DNA of 64,000 nt from Neolentinus lepideus HHB14362 ss-1. Lineage: Eukaryota > Basidiomycota > Agaricomycetes > Gloeophyllales > Gloeophyllaceae. The notes below the pieces were generated by a model. It saw only the letters and a list, made by a program, of their open reading frames with translations. It did no database searches and was not told where the DNA came from. This document shows, piece after piece, positions 23,381-35,173 of the stretch (position 1 is the first letter of the stretch; each line of letters starts with the position of its first letter). The stretch is from NCBI GenBank assembly GCA_001632425.1, contig KV425552.1:252899-316898 (forward strand). The letters are read 5' to 3'. The position numbers were made by a program, and so were the translations under genes.

Positions 23381-25161
23381 TTACTTTTCATACTCCACAT
23401 TCACCGCAGCGCTGGATTTCTCGGCTTTCTCCTCCTTAGACTGCACTCCGTACTTCAAGGTGTTCCCCTCCCACTTCCTCTCCCCCTTCAAATCCTCATA
23501 GAACTCCTTCGTCATGCCCGCTTTCTCTCTATCACTCGCATTAAACGGACCCTTCACATCTCCTGTCCAACACCGCCTCACGTCTTCCCGAAAGGCCTTG
23601 ACAGGATCCACGCCTTGCTTCGCGCATAGCCAAGTAAACCACCGGTGGCCCGCAGTTACATGCGTCACTTCGTCGGTATGAATTACTTCCAAGACCTTGA
23701 CACTATCGACGTCGCCTTGTCTTCGGAACTTCTCGATCGTTGCTGGGTTCACATCCAGTCCTCGCGCCTCCTGGACGAGGTGGATGATGGCGAGACGAGC
23801 GCGTAGGGAGGAGAAGGTGACTTGCGCCGAGTCCCAGAGCGAGGCATGCACAGGCATGCTGCCGTACGGCGTCTCGGGCGAAATGTCTGACAGCCGAGAG
23901 CAGAGCAGGCTAAAGTGTTTGGATTCGTCCAAGGCAACTTTTGCGAAGTCAGAGTAGAAAGCTGGGGGTAAGTCTGGATGGAGTGGTCCAAAGCGTGCGA
24001 TGATGTCCCAGCTAATTGCGATCGCTTTGTTCAGTATGGAGTATTTAAGCAATGAAACGAGAGCCCTTACGCAAGGTCAATGCTGCAGCACATAGCTTCA
24101 GTCTCGCTCTTCGTCGCGTTGCAAATATTAAATAGACTCACGCCCATTGTTCAATATTTGCAAGAGCGTGGAGCATAACAGCTCTGTTTTTTCTTCGACC
24201 AATCTTGCCAGGGTCAACCGAATTCTTCACGTAAGCTTCATCTCGAGGTGGGAGGTCAGGCGGCTGGGGCACGCTCGAACCGCGTTGACCGATGGATGAT
24301 AATTGGCCCTTCCGAAAGAGGTGTACAGCGTGGCGAGTACGCTGAACCTATGAGAAATGTGTGGTCGTTGAATGGATATGAATGGTGATATTGATTGGAG
24401 AGAGTGACCTTCAGCGTCGGGTCCGCAGTGTTCAGAATCAGGACCGCCCATTGAATCAGTGTCTTCGGCGGATTTTCAGGGGGTACCACGTCCTCATCCC
24501 GAACCGTGAGTTCTGATATTTTCCCCGTCTGCACCGTAGATGTCGTAGAAGGGGGATCCGCAAACTCTGATTTAAATGGAAACATTGGATGGTCATCGAT
24601 ATGAATGAACGAGCGAAACGAATACCTTCGGACACAGGTCTGAGCTCGACTAATCGCCAATTCGTGCCTCCTTCTGGCATCTGAACCCATACTTTCTCCA
24701 GCCCGGCATCCTCATCCGGTCGTATCTGTACGTTGTAAGTGCACGCCTTGAGCCCCGTTTCGCTATGACCGGTACGGAGATCGAAATCATATCTTCACAT
24801 GACCTGGGTCACATCATATAAAAGAAGGGATACGAAGTAGGATGATGGCTCACCTATGCCATGGACAAACGGCGATTACACTGTCCTCACAGTCCTCGAT
24901 TTCTGCGTGGGACATGTCCAAACCGAGATGAGGGCATGTGGATTCCATTGCATATAACTGGCTATACTGTGGGCCCGGAGTTGAACTTGATTCTGCATAT
25001 TTCTCGTGGAGGGCCGCATCTGACGATCCAGAAAGACGGAAAAGGATCAAGGAGTGATATTTGCCTTGCTCCGACCGTAAGGTGAGGAGGTATCGCGTAT
25101 GAGTCAGAAGATTATTGTACGGAGCAACTCTACAGCAAACATTGAACACATGTTTCTCCAC
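23381..25161 (-). CDS. Rieske [2Fe-2S] - DUF455 (ferritin-like) fusion protein
   Basis: One spliced reading frame encodes two redox domains. First comes a Rieske domain: GKYHSLILFRLSG, then CPH near 24920 and CPWHRYDFDL across an intron, giving C-x-H...C-x2-H. It continues through GLEKVWVQMPEGGTNWRL. A linker (about 24570-24480) leads to DUF455: TLIQWAVLILNTADPTLK, RTRHAVHLFRKGQ, MLHALANIEQWAIDLAWDII, FAKVALDESKHFSLL, IHLVQEARGLD, VIHTDEVTHVTAGHRWFTWL, ending NVEYEK at 23381. The helices supply E, ExxH, E and ExxH, the full ligand set of a ferritin-like diiron site. Five introns with normal borders link the parts, without internal stops or a new start. The N-terminus is unresolved; an upstream exon may begin near 25440. 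Electron transfer from the Rieske cluster to the diiron site is inference. Confidence 0.85.
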
Positions 25162-25579
25162 AATTCCATAGTCGAAACATTACTCACTGCAATAGATCCA
25201 TTCTGTTGTCTGGATTTTGTGCTGTTGAGTACCGATTTGAATGCCGACCGGGGTCCAGCCTGAGAAAGAAGCTCTGGACCGGGTCGACTCTCCTCCAGGA
25301 CCTCTCGGATATACAGGCCCTTGTGGTCCTTACAATCGTCCTGTGAAGAAGACTATACCCCATCGACAGGGAACTCAAAGCCAGGCACCGAGACGAGAAT
25401 CTAGAAGATGAAGAGACCCGGCGCCATCGGCGTCGGTTTACGGCCAACTTCTGGATAGCTCCTTGGTGTTTGATGCTTGATGCCAGTTACGTTCGTCACA
25501 GCAGCCTGCGGGAGACCTTCAAATAGCTCGCAGGCGATGCGTGCCAAACACACACCTCAACCACTGTCTTACAGGACCC
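25162..25579. other. Upstream region, possible first exon of the Rieske-DUF455 gene
   Basis: On the minus strand a coding-like frame, KDHKGLYIREVLEESRPGPE...STKSRQQNGSIA, runs from about 25345 to 25188 and ends at a GTGAGT donor. It could be a 5' exon of the fusion gene or a remnant. The rest should contain the divergent promoter shared with the F-box gene at 25580. Confidence 0.35.
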
Positions 25580-27044
25580 ATGTTCGGAGAGCTACCTTAC
25601 GAACTGGTCCTCGACATCTTGCGAGGACTGTCGGCAAAGGACCTCGTTAACGTTCGCAGGGTATGCGTGTCACACGAGCTACGAGCACGATCGCACTCAT
25701 TTCGTATTGCTAGACATGCAAAGAATTGTACCTGATTACCGAAGACCCTTCGCTCTGGAGTTATGTCCTGAGCGAAATCCTGGGCTATCCTTTACCTTAC
25801 ACTGTCCGAATCGACCCTTGCTTATGGCCCGAGCCCTTGCGGAAGCGAGTGCTAATCGCATCTCGTGTTGATGATGCATGGCACGACAGGAATATCATGC
25901 CCCGTCACGTCCAGTTCATTCCTAGTGCCTCCGGGCTCAAAGATGTTGTGTTGCTACCTGGCGGACAATGGCTGGTCTCTCTGTTGCAGGACGGAACGCT
26001 GGAGCTGCAGTCGGTGCACGGTATCGCGCCTATGTTTCGGTTGGCTACTCATATGAACCCCGCCGAAATGACCTGTCAAGGGAGTTCAGTTCATATCTCG
26101 CCGGTTCAGGATATTTATGTTATCTACTCGTTCACAACAAGGTACGTGGCGAGCCAATGTTTTCTACGGTAACTCATTTCCAGCGCAAGGGTCACCATCT
26201 ATCGTGTCAATGTCAATGACTCCGCCATTCCCATAGAACTTGTAGATGAAGTGCAATCCACAGCGCTGCCAGGTTTGCCGTACACTGGCCGGGTGTTTGC
26301 CGGTGGAAATCTGATCGCCATGTTGTGCTCGGATGCGCGAGGACGCACACAGCTGCATATACGAAGCATCTCTGCAAGCCGCGATGATACTATTCTGCAA
26401 ACGCAGATGACCGTCGTTCTAGACTCCGAAGATTCAATTGTAAGAACGTACTTTATTTCCAGATGACCTCCCTGACCATGTCACAGTCGCCGGGATACTG
26501 CACGGTGCAGCTCATCTCCTCTGATCGCCTCTTGCTATCGACATGTCGCCGCATTTACATGTACGCCATACCTCCGCTCAGCACAGCGCCTGAAGACGTG
26601 GACGTCACGCCGCTGTGGTCCGAGCAGCTACACGCCCTTCACCCGGGCGAGACGAGTGCATGCGTTGGCAGTCCTGTTATTTGGGGTGCTCCAGGCCCGC
26701 TCATGCTCTGGCGCCCCTGTCGTGTCTTCGTCGTCGAGCCCATGCGGGACGCATGCAACCTTCGATCATACCCCGCCCCGTACGGCGCGCAGAACGTTCG
26801 AAGCGGCCTGCACCACGGCTGCTACACGACTAATTTCCCCAAGGACGGGTTGCTCATTAATCTGTATACGTTCACGGACGAAGCGAAGAGACCTGCAGTG
26901 AGCTCTTTCGCGCTCGGTCCTGGCTCGGGGAATGTCACCGTGCTGGGGAGCAGCATGGATGAGTGGTCGGGGAAGATCTGTCTCCATATTGAGGATGTGT
27001 CATGGGTTAGGTCTGTCTATACTGTCCTTATTGATGTCGCTTGA
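25580..27044 (+). CDS. F-box protein with C-terminal beta-propeller-like region
   Basis: The start at 25580 gives MFGELPYELVLDILRGLSAK, then DLVNVRR. A 53-nt intron joins to TCKELYLITEDPSLWSYVL, a complete F-box. An alternative upstream ATG at 25541 is in frame. Downstream exons read PRHVQFIPSASGLKDVVLLP, GGQWLVSLLQDGTLELQSV, SARVTIYRVNVNDSAIPIEL, RVFAGGNLIAMLCSDARGR and YCTVQLISSDRLLLSTCRRI. The repeated four-strand pattern is typical of the propeller-like C-terminus in Agaricomycete F-box proteins. The end SWVRSVYTVLIDVA stops at 27042-27044. Likely an SCF substrate receptor; the target is unknown. Confidence 0.78.
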
Positions 27045-28002
27045 ATACCTTGTATTTGCTTTCCTTTGCTTTCCTTTGTTCTTCGTATGTGTCGCAACGG
27101 TGTGTAACATTCTGTAATGTGTTACAGTTCTCCCTTAATTAACTGTAATACTCATATAATCCTCCTCCATGTCTATGTTTTGCCACTGTCGTATTCAGTG
27201 ACTTCACGCTCCTCCGCGGCTATGGATTTTCATTGGGCCCATATCACCATTGCTATCACTTACCACAGCATGCAGCCCCAACTGGTGTAAATATCACCTG
27301 TCACAAGCTCGCCTGGTCTGTATATATTGAGGAATTCGGATGCACACGAACACTGCATTGTTCCTCCTACAGATCTCTTCAATATGGCTTGCGTTACATT
27401 TGAACTGGAAATGCACCGCAAGTATGTCAAAGGAATCACATCACGTGATACATTCATTTCATAAAGCAGTGGCGTTGTTTGGCAAGGCCTTGGGATCCTA
27501 ACAAAGGTAAACACCAGGAAATAGCATCGATCGCATCCGCCACCAAGAAATCACAACCTTAAAAATCTACTCCCGTTTGACCGTATCGGCCTAATCACTC
27601 TACCCATGTTTAATGACCAACAACTTGACCATGTCACGGGTTCCTTCCACCCCATCTGCCCGGAGTCGTCGCGGTTCTGGCTGCCTGAATCGAATTGAAT
27701 CGCGGATGCTGGTGGAGTCAAGTCGTCACCTCCGCTCTTCCGTGGTCTTTATCCTCGAGATAGGAAGCTCAATAAGGCTAATTAATGGCTACAAGTCGTC
27801 AAGAATTCTGGCGTACATCTCCAGCGGATAACCACTTTTTGACGACGATCGCACGATACCAATGCTCCCGCCCCGAGCCGCATCGAAGGCACCCGTCTCC
27901 AAAATCTTCGGTGTTCACTAGCCTCCTGAAAGCGTTTATAGCCTGCAGGACGACATAGTTGTTGTTCAGGGCAACCGTCCTTCGTTGCGCTTAACAACAA
28001 CT
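27045..28002. other. Intergenic spacer
   Basis: The 3' flank of the F-box gene with T-rich sequence, then the promoter of the small secreted-protein gene. Short frames on both strands show no family features. Confidence 0.5.
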
Positions 28003-28370
28003 ATGTTTATCACCAAGATTCTTTTCGCCGTGTCTACCTTTGCGGCACTGCCCGGTAAGTTACCTGCCTTGGCTGCCTCGATGTCCTGGCTTTACAAGTC
28101 TCGGTAGATACCACATTGGCGTCGCCAGTGGATAGGGCGGACGTGCAGTGCGCAACAACGGGTCGCACGCATTCCTCGCCGGGAACTAGCTGCACTCCAC
28201 CACTCGAAGGACAACTGGTGCCACCTATGCCTTTGCGGAAGATGTATGAAGCTGCTTCCCAGTCGTCTTGGTTGTATTGGCGCCGGGTCAGTCTAAACGA
28301 TTATCGTCCCCATTCCTGTTCTGACCCCTGTCCTTCAGCCTGCATCCACCGCCACTCGCCGTCGTTCTAA
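28003..28370 (+). CDS. Small secreted protein candidate
   Basis: Exon 1 (28003-28054) encodes MFITKILFAVSTFAALP, a hydrophobic signal peptide, and ends in GTAAGT. Two in-frame acceptors follow nine bases apart (exon 2 from 28099 or 28108). They give VSVDTTLASPVDRADVQCAT or DTTLASPVDRADVQCATTG, then THSSPGTSCTPPLEGQ. A further intron, GTCAGT...CTTCAG, may remove part of the tail, so the end is uncertain. Short, Cys-containing secreted proteins of this kind are common in wood-decay fungi. No known function; the alternative is a spurious model, although signal peptide plus splice sites argue for a gene. Confidence 0.5.
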
Positions 28371-29245
28371 GTCGATACCCATGCGGTTGCAACGAGAAGG
28401 GTCCTTGGTGACTTGCTTTCGACTGTCACCTTTCCGTATACTGACGACCCCTCAGGATGCACTTAGTTAAATAAGTACCCATTCAGTCAAACACCTCTCC
28501 CGGCCACATTGCACCTCTGTATATTCTATGTCTTACATGACCAAATAGTCCTTCAGGCTACTGTATCTTGAATACGTGCGCATGTGCGACGCTGATATCT
28601 GCATTTACATGTATAGTTCACGATCGTTAATAGAATGTGTTTCCCTTGCGCGGTCTCAAGTGATTATACATTCATTTGCCGCCTGGCTCATGCTCTTTTC
28701 TCCACCTATGTATACGATGTGTTTTCATTTGCTACATCGGCCTCAAATATGACTTCCGTCGTATGCAAGATACCACTTATCCATTTGCAACTGACTACTG
28801 CACCGCATTTGGACCTTTTCAACGGTAGTGTGCGCACTACTGAATTTGTATAGATTTGGGAGGACTGACCTTGTCACAACACGACGTCCTGCCCTCTACA
28901 GTCTAAACATGATTTTCCCCTTGGTGCCCATAACTATTAACTGGCAATCCACACTGAGATTCTGCACTTCTGCCAGTGGTCGTGTGTTGTCTGTATGCAT
29001 TCGCTTTGTATAACCTGCGCGTCAGGCAGAGGCGACCCTAGTCCAGCGCCACTATCGCTGCCAGATCCTTACTCATGAAACCAGCATGAACTCGACAATA
29101 ATGTCCTCCAGCCGCTATCAGGAAACCAGGACGGCTCATCTAGCCGAAGAATTGCGTGCTATCTCTCCCGATCGCGCATAAAGACCCTATCATGACAGCA
29201 ACTGCCCTCATCTTTCAAGCTTACCTCTGCTAATATCCTGCGAAC
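28371..29245. other. Intergenic spacer
   Basis: No coding signal. It contains the 3' flank of the small secreted-protein candidate and the promoter of the TauD-type gene. Confidence 0.5.
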
Positions 29246-30690
29246 ATGGGCATCGTGCCAAACCCACACTCTCTCGCGGCCTCGCTGTCCGTCTACGATC
29301 CCGTCGAGGAGACACCGCACATCGGGACGCGCTTTCCCGACAAGTCCGTCCAGCTATCCAAGTTCCTGACCGCAGAAAACTCGGATGAGCTCCTCAGGGA
29401 CCTCGCGACGCTTGTATCTCACCGTGGCGTTGTGTTCTTTACGGATCAGGATCTTACTATGGAGCAGCAGAAGGCGCTAGCGCAGAGGCTCGGCGAGCTC
29501 GCGGGCAAACCCAAGACGAGCACGCTGCACATCCATCCGATATCGGAGGACACACCGGAGATTGGGAAGGATGTTTCGGTCATTGATTCCATGGGGTGCG
29601 TCCGATTTGTCTATGCCATCGCGATTGTACTCAAGTCACGCGACCTAGTGGTATCGCCAAGGCCGGTTTTGTCGCAGGCACTCGCGCCAGCAATGGATGG
29701 CACGCAGACATTACATTCGAGCCCGTTCCCTCTGACTATGCGGTGTGTATCCGGTGTTAAATCTACACAGCCCCTTTGTACTGATGATTTCTATATTTAG
29801 ATTCTGAAGATGCACACACTTCCCAAAGGTGAGTGTGGCAAGGGGCTTAGCGCAATCAAAAGTCTAACTTACATTCCGGTTCCCAGTCGGCGGTGATACA
29901 CTCGTAAGTCCGTCCTCAAAACGGGTCCGACCGCATCTAACACGCATACGACCGTTCTAGTGGGCTAGTGGCTACGAAGCCTATGACAGACTGTCGCCCA
30001 CGTACCAGAAGTTCCTCGAGGGTCTTACGGCAGTCCACGACGGCAGCTTCTTCCTCGACGTGAGCTCTCCCACCCATCCCCTTTCCATCTCACCTTGACC
30101 GCCTAGTAGTTCGCTCGCGCGAAAGGCACCCCCATCCAAGACCCCCGCGGCGCGCCCGAAAACACCGGCTCCAACCTCACTGCCATTCAGTCCGTACCCT
30201 TGCCATTCCCCTCCCCTTCCATCGCTGACCTCCCGCTTTCTCCCGCAGCCCCGTCATCCGCACGCACCCCGTCACCGGCTTCAAGACGCTCTTCGTCAAC
30301 AAATCGTCAGTCCCCCAGTCCTGTCTCCACATCTCTCTCTTTCCTAATCCCACTCTCCAGGTTCACCAAACGCATCGTCGAGCTCTCCCCCGACGAATCC
30401 GAACACGTCCTCGACTACCTCTTCCGCCACGTCTCCGAGAACCACGACCTGCAGGTGCGCTACCGCTGGCAGAGGAACGACGTCGCCATCTGGGACAACC
30501 GGGCGACGTTCCACACTGCTACGTACGTCCCAACCCCCCTTCTACCAGAGCCACTGTCTGAATTGTACCGTCTGTTAGCCACGACTACAAAGACCACCGC
30601 CGGGGTGACCGCGTCGTCAGCCTCGGCGAGCGCCCTTTCTTCGACCCCAGCTCTCGGTCCCGCAGGGAAGCGCTCGGCATCGACATTTAA
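29246..30690 (+). CDS. TauD/TfdA-type Fe(II)/2-oxoglutarate dioxygenase
   Basis: Predicted oxygenase that releases sulfite from taurine or related sulfonates, or hydroxylates another small substrate, using 2-oxoglutarate and iron. The start at 29246 reads MGIVPNPHSLAASLSVYDPV. The first exon has LVSHRGVVFFTDQDL and AQRLGELAGKPKTSTLHIHP. Later exons hold the iron motif GWHADITFEPVPSDYA (H-x-D), ILKMHTLPKVGGDTLWASGY, SPTYQKFLEGLTAVHDGSFF, HPVTGFKTLFVNKSFTKRIV and the distal ligand in WDNRATFHTATHDYKDHRRG, with Arg for 2-oxoglutarate. The stop is at 30688-30690. Introns are short and standard. All ligands are present. It faces the amino-acid permease tail to tail. The exact substrate cannot be told from sequence. 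Confidence 0.9.
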
Positions 30691-30900
30691 TACCCGAGGC
30701 CCTTCCTCTCCTCTAGTCTGGACTGCGACATCACTTGTACACTGTTGTATCATCCCGTATATCCACTGTTGTGTACATCAAGCTTTTCAATTCATAACCC
30801 CGCACTTGACGGGCGCAAGGGGATTCAAATCGGCGGAGGTTCGCCGTGAAATGCGGCCCATGGTATCGATTGTACAACAATCCGATCTCACAAAATACAG

Positions 30901-32900
30901 CTATATAGCATTACTTGCGCATGAGAAGGCAGAGCCAATGAGGTTGGCGTTGTAGTCGTTGATGATCGACTGTATTGACACCTGTGGGTAAACACAGTTG
31001 AGGGGGGGATTAACGGAGGTCAAATAAAAACAGCGTACGTATGTCCCTGCAGTAAGCATGTAGAGCCCGAACACAATGAAGAAATAATTTAGGAGCGTCT
31101 CTGCTGTCCGCCACGGCCCCGCCCATTTTGAGGAGCCGGGGTAGAACGTGAGGTATGCCATACCCCAGAAAATAAAACCGAACCAGCCGTCTACGATAAA
31201 ATAAATCTCTCAGCGTTACGAATCCGGAAAGAACATGCATACCAAAGAGTGAGCTCATCAGGCTGAGCATGTCGGAGAAGAAGGGGATGACCCCCGCGAT
31301 GACAAAGGCGAGCGCCCAGGTGACGGCGACGATGGACGCCCATGTTGCCCAGGCGGTGACGGTGTTGGAGTGCTTGTGGTGCGAGTTGCGGAAGATGCGG
31401 AAGAAGATGAAGCGGGTCGTGACGGACTGGGTGTTAGATACGATGTCGCTCAGAGCTTAGTGCGAGGAAAATGAAGATGCGAGAAGGGAGGGACGTACGG
31501 AGTATAGAGCGCCGAGGAAGACGATGGTGGGGATGGCAAACGAGAACGCGATGAGCTTGTACGTGTGCTCGAGCGAGCCGAACGCGGGTGCGGTTACGTA
31601 TTGGTTTCCTAGAGGAATGACGAGCTGAGTCTCAGCAGTGACAGAGACGTGATGCGTGGGACGTACCGACGAAGTGATACATCACAGCACCGCATATCGT
31701 GAACACCACAATCTCTGCGATAGTCACAGCCCACAGAGCTACGAATACCCTATGTTAGCGTAGAGTAAGCCGGGAGGTCGCAGGAACGCGCTTACCTTTC
31801 GGGAAGTCCTTCGGCTCGCGCATCTCGGCGATGAACTGTAGATAGAATATTTGCGTGGTAAATTAAATTCCAAGATAACAAGCACGTCGCTTGGACTCAC
31901 CGAAGGCAGCGTGATCTGCCCGATGAACGTATAGCTAATGTTCAAGAACGCCGACATGCCTGCATATACGCGTCAAGCTCATCGCTGCATAACTGATGCT
32001 CAAAGCACGCACCAGCGACATACGACGTCCCCTTGACGGGGATAGCAGTCACGATCGGCTCCTCGCCCGCAATGTACTCAAACGGATGCGCCTGGATGCC
32101 AGAAAAGATGATCGCGAGGAGGACAGCGATGCCCATCGTGACCGCGCTGAACGTGCCGAGCCCCGACAGCTGGTTCAGCGTGCGCGGGAGCGAGACGAAG
32201 AAGCAGATGATCGCGGAGACGGCGGAGAACGTGATCGTGCAGGTCGCCGAGTTCGTGAGCGTGTTGAGCAGCTTCGCGCCGACGAGGCAGTGGAGGGCTG
32301 TCCATAGCATTAATCAGGTGAGTATAGCGGCTTGGGGGAGGGGGCAGGCGCACCTTGGATGAATGTGTTGTTGAGGAGGAAAAACGCGGCGGTGGCGTTG
32401 TACGCGAACTGCGACCCGCCGAAGAGCATGCGCCCGATGTCGCACACGTCGCGGATTTCAGGGTGCTTCAGGCAGAACCGCCACAGCACTAGGGAGGTGT
32501 ATTGGACGGTGGCGGCTACGACTACGGTCACGATAACGCCAGGGACCATCCCCAGCACGGAGAATGACCTGCATAGGGAAAGGGGTTACTTGGTCGTCTG
32601 GCAGCGGGGTTGGGGATTACTGACCAGGGGAATGATAAGATGGCGAGACATATGTATTCCGAGAATAACAGTGCAGCCGTCTGTCATCCAAGGGTGCTCA
32701 GTATCGCAGCACATTAACGATATATGTCACTGTACCTTCTGCCATGAGCACGTCCGGTACTGGATCGCATTGTCGCTCTCTGCCTCGATCTGCCGCTGGT
32801 ACAACACGCTCGCATCCTCCGACCCATCAAACTCCGTCCCCGATGCCTCCTTCTCGAGATCCCTTTCTGACAAAGAACTCGCATGCATCTTGTCCTGCAT
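30901..32900 (-). CDS. Amino-acid permease, Mtr-like (AAAP family)
   Basis: Integral membrane transporter, expected to import neutral or aromatic amino acids across the plasma membrane. The start at 32900 reads MQDKMHASSLSERDLEKEAS, a cytosolic acidic N-terminus. Membrane segments follow in successive exons, such as MLGMVPGVIVTVVVAATVQY (TM2 region), ATAAFFLLNNTFIQ, ITFSAVSAIICFFVSLPRTL and VTMGIAVLLAIIFSGIQ, and others down to TLLNYFFIVFGLYMLTAGTY. The C-terminus (IINDYNANLIGSAFSCASNA) closely follows the usual end of fungal Mtr-type proteins. The stop is at 30901. Roughly ten or eleven helices are expected. The substrate is inferred from family only. Confidence 0.88.
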
Positions 32901-34411
32901 TTAGAGCGCCGAGGGTATGGGTAGGAAACACGGGGCGGGAGAAGACTGCATGGCGCGATATAAGGTTGGATTTATACTAAATTTTTTTGTAGTGATCTGG
33001 TACTTGAAGGTGTGCTCCATAGCGATCGTAAGTGGAGGAGATGTGATGGCGTGATTACCGCCGGAGATGGTGTGCGTGAATACGGAGCCGACCGTTCTAC
33101 AACTGCTTGATGCGCAGAGCGGGTGTTATTAGGCGGTGGAAAGCTGTATTCCATTTGTAGAGTAGTGCTATCTCACTTCCACGCGATATATATCCCTCAG
33201 AGGCGATAACTCAGTGTGGCGCGTCGTGGAATACCTGGCCGTATTTTCGCCTATGCAAGGACCCACTCTGAATCGACTGCGATCGCTAGCGCTTGAGGAA
33301 AGAAAACATTCTTCCTGACGAGTTTTCCGATCTAACCCGGGGCCGATTGCTGCCTCCGGATAGCGACGCTACGCTAAAAGATGCAATAATGCGTGCGGTT
33401 GATCTGATGACTTTGTTTTGAGTATCTTTGATAATAATATCGCAAAATATGTCTGGATACTAGTTGGATTTGAGAACAGCAAGACGTGATGCTCGATGCA
33501 TATACACTAGATGGTCCATTTCAACGGACTCAGAGGACTGTATTGAGCAGCTAGTGCCATGGTAAAGCAGAAGAGAAGACGGTGAAACCGACGACACAAG
33601 AGGAAATCTCTATCTTTATACATGGCTGTAGTAAGACAAGCTATCAAGGACATTAACTGTAAGCACTAGATGAATCAAATTTGGAAACCCACTTTCCAAA
33701 CATATGGCTATCGCACCGGATTCAGTATCTGTTTCTGTGGAGGATGTTGTTACTAGACCGACATGGAGTCATTTTAGTGGACTTTGGAATTTTAGTTTTC
33801 AATCATCATCTTCTGCTTGCATAGCTTAAGCTGAACGTTGGGACACATCGGTTTTCTCATTTCAAGTACTTAATAGTGACATACATGAAAGGTTGTTGCA
33901 GTAATGAAGCAAGCTCAAGAGAAAAGTGAAATCAAAGGACACCTGTTTACTTGGGTCAGAAGATTTATTTTCTTCCGCACTGGCAGTCTGATGTCTGACG
34001 GGCAGTCGGTTTCATGAATCCATTGCCTATCTTCACGATGTGGCATCAAGAGTACGGCCAACGGACACCGCCCGGAGATTTCCCTGATCCGGGGCCTCCC
34101 ACTTGAGGCGGCCATGCATGCGAACGGGCATTGTACGCATGCCTCGCACTCAATAATTGTCTCGCTGCTCTGTTTCTCGTCTATAATATCTCCCTAGTAA
34201 CCTTCCACTCTTTTACATCTGTTACTCTCGCTGTCGGCCTCGTCTCGCTCTGTATTTGTCCTTCCGCAGCTCGCACGTACTATACTCTCTCATCCGAGTC
34301 TTGATAATCCCTCTTTCCCTCCCATAACTACGACGCGACCACGACTACGACACCCTCCTACTCACCCTGTACCACCCTACTGCAAGCCGACGATAATTTT
34401 TAATCGTAATC
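32901..34411. other. Intergenic region
   Basis: About 1.5 kb with the permease promoter on one side and the plus-strand gene promoter on the other. The CT-rich stretch just before 34412 is typical of fungal 5' leaders. No coding, RNA or repeat signal was recognised. Confidence 0.5.
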
Positions 34412-35173
34412 ATGGCGGATTTGACTTTGCTGAGCACGTCAAGCCCGCTCGACCCCTCCCTCACCGCCTTCGTCTCGTTCAGCGCATCGAGATCGACCAC
34501 TAGCTTGCTCGCTCGCATATCCAGAACGAACCTACACCTGCCTCACTCTCCTTCCACACCTGCATTACCCAGTCCCATGACAGAATTCCCTCCCTCTTCT
34601 CCGCCCAGCCAGGGACGAAGTACAAACATTAACCCGCCCTCTAGATCTGCGTCTCAATATCTCACCCCACCTCCAAACACATTCAAGTCCGACTCTTCCG
34701 AGAGACGACACAGGAGACAGCGCTCGACATCCGCACCCCCGCCTCTCCGCCTCCCCCCGCCCCGCCCATCGCACTCCGCACCTGCGTCCGCCTACATGCA
34801 GGCAAAGCCCGGCACCGCACCCCTCCCCCGAAAAAGCAACTCCCTCCCCCTCCCAGCGCCGAAACCCTCGTATTCGTATCTCGGCGTCAACCCGCGCACC
34901 GGGACCCTCCTCCCACCTCCTCCACCACTCTGTAAGTCCCGCCCCTCTCACCATATATATATCTCGTTACTCACCTCATACATAGTCCGCCCGACACCAT
35001 TCTGGCGCCACCAACACCGCGCCTCCTCCCCGGCCTCGCAGCAGCACCTCGTCCGCCGCGCGACGTTCGTCGCCGCGGGGATGGAGCTCGAGAAGCCGTA
35101 CAGCGATCTCAGCGCGCTGGGCGTGGAGATGCGCGTGAGCAAGGCGAGCGTGCTGGTCATGTTGCCGACGTAG
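34412..35173 (+). CDS. Pro/Ser-rich protein of unknown function
   Basis: A 5' exon starting MADLTLLSTSSPLDPSLTAF is rich in Ser, Pro and Arg (SPPSQGRSTNINPPSR, PPPLRLPPPRPSHSAPAS) and ends in PPPPPL at a GTAAGT donor. After an intron ending ATACATAG the frame gives FRPTPFWRHQHRASSPASQQ, HLVRRATFVAAGMELEKPYS and ends VSKASVLVMLPT at 35173. Read without splicing the frame also stays open, so intron retention would still yield a protein. The C-terminal 60 residues look conserved in type, the rest disordered. No function can be assigned. Confidence 0.6.
   Translation: MADLTLLSTSSPLDPSLTAFVSFSASRSTTSLLARISRTNLHLPHSPSTPALPSPMTEFPPSSPPSQGRSTNINPPSRSASQYLTPPPNTFKSDSSERRHRRQRSTSAPPPLRLPPPRPSHSAPASAYMQAKPGTAPLPRKSNSLPLPAPKPSYSYLGVNPRTGTLLPPPPPLCKSRPSHHIYISLLTSYIVRPTPFWRHQHRASSPASQQHLVRRATFVAAGMELEKPYSDLSALGVEMRVSKASVLVMLPT

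Noticed and set aside
30460..30753. A 97-codon minus-strand frame
   Set aside because: It is antisense to the conserved C-terminal exons of the TauD-type dioxygenase.
28971..32900. TauD-type dioxygenase and amino-acid permease as a taurine-use cluster
   Set aside because: The two genes are convergent and no third pathway gene is present. Adjacency alone does not support a pathway.
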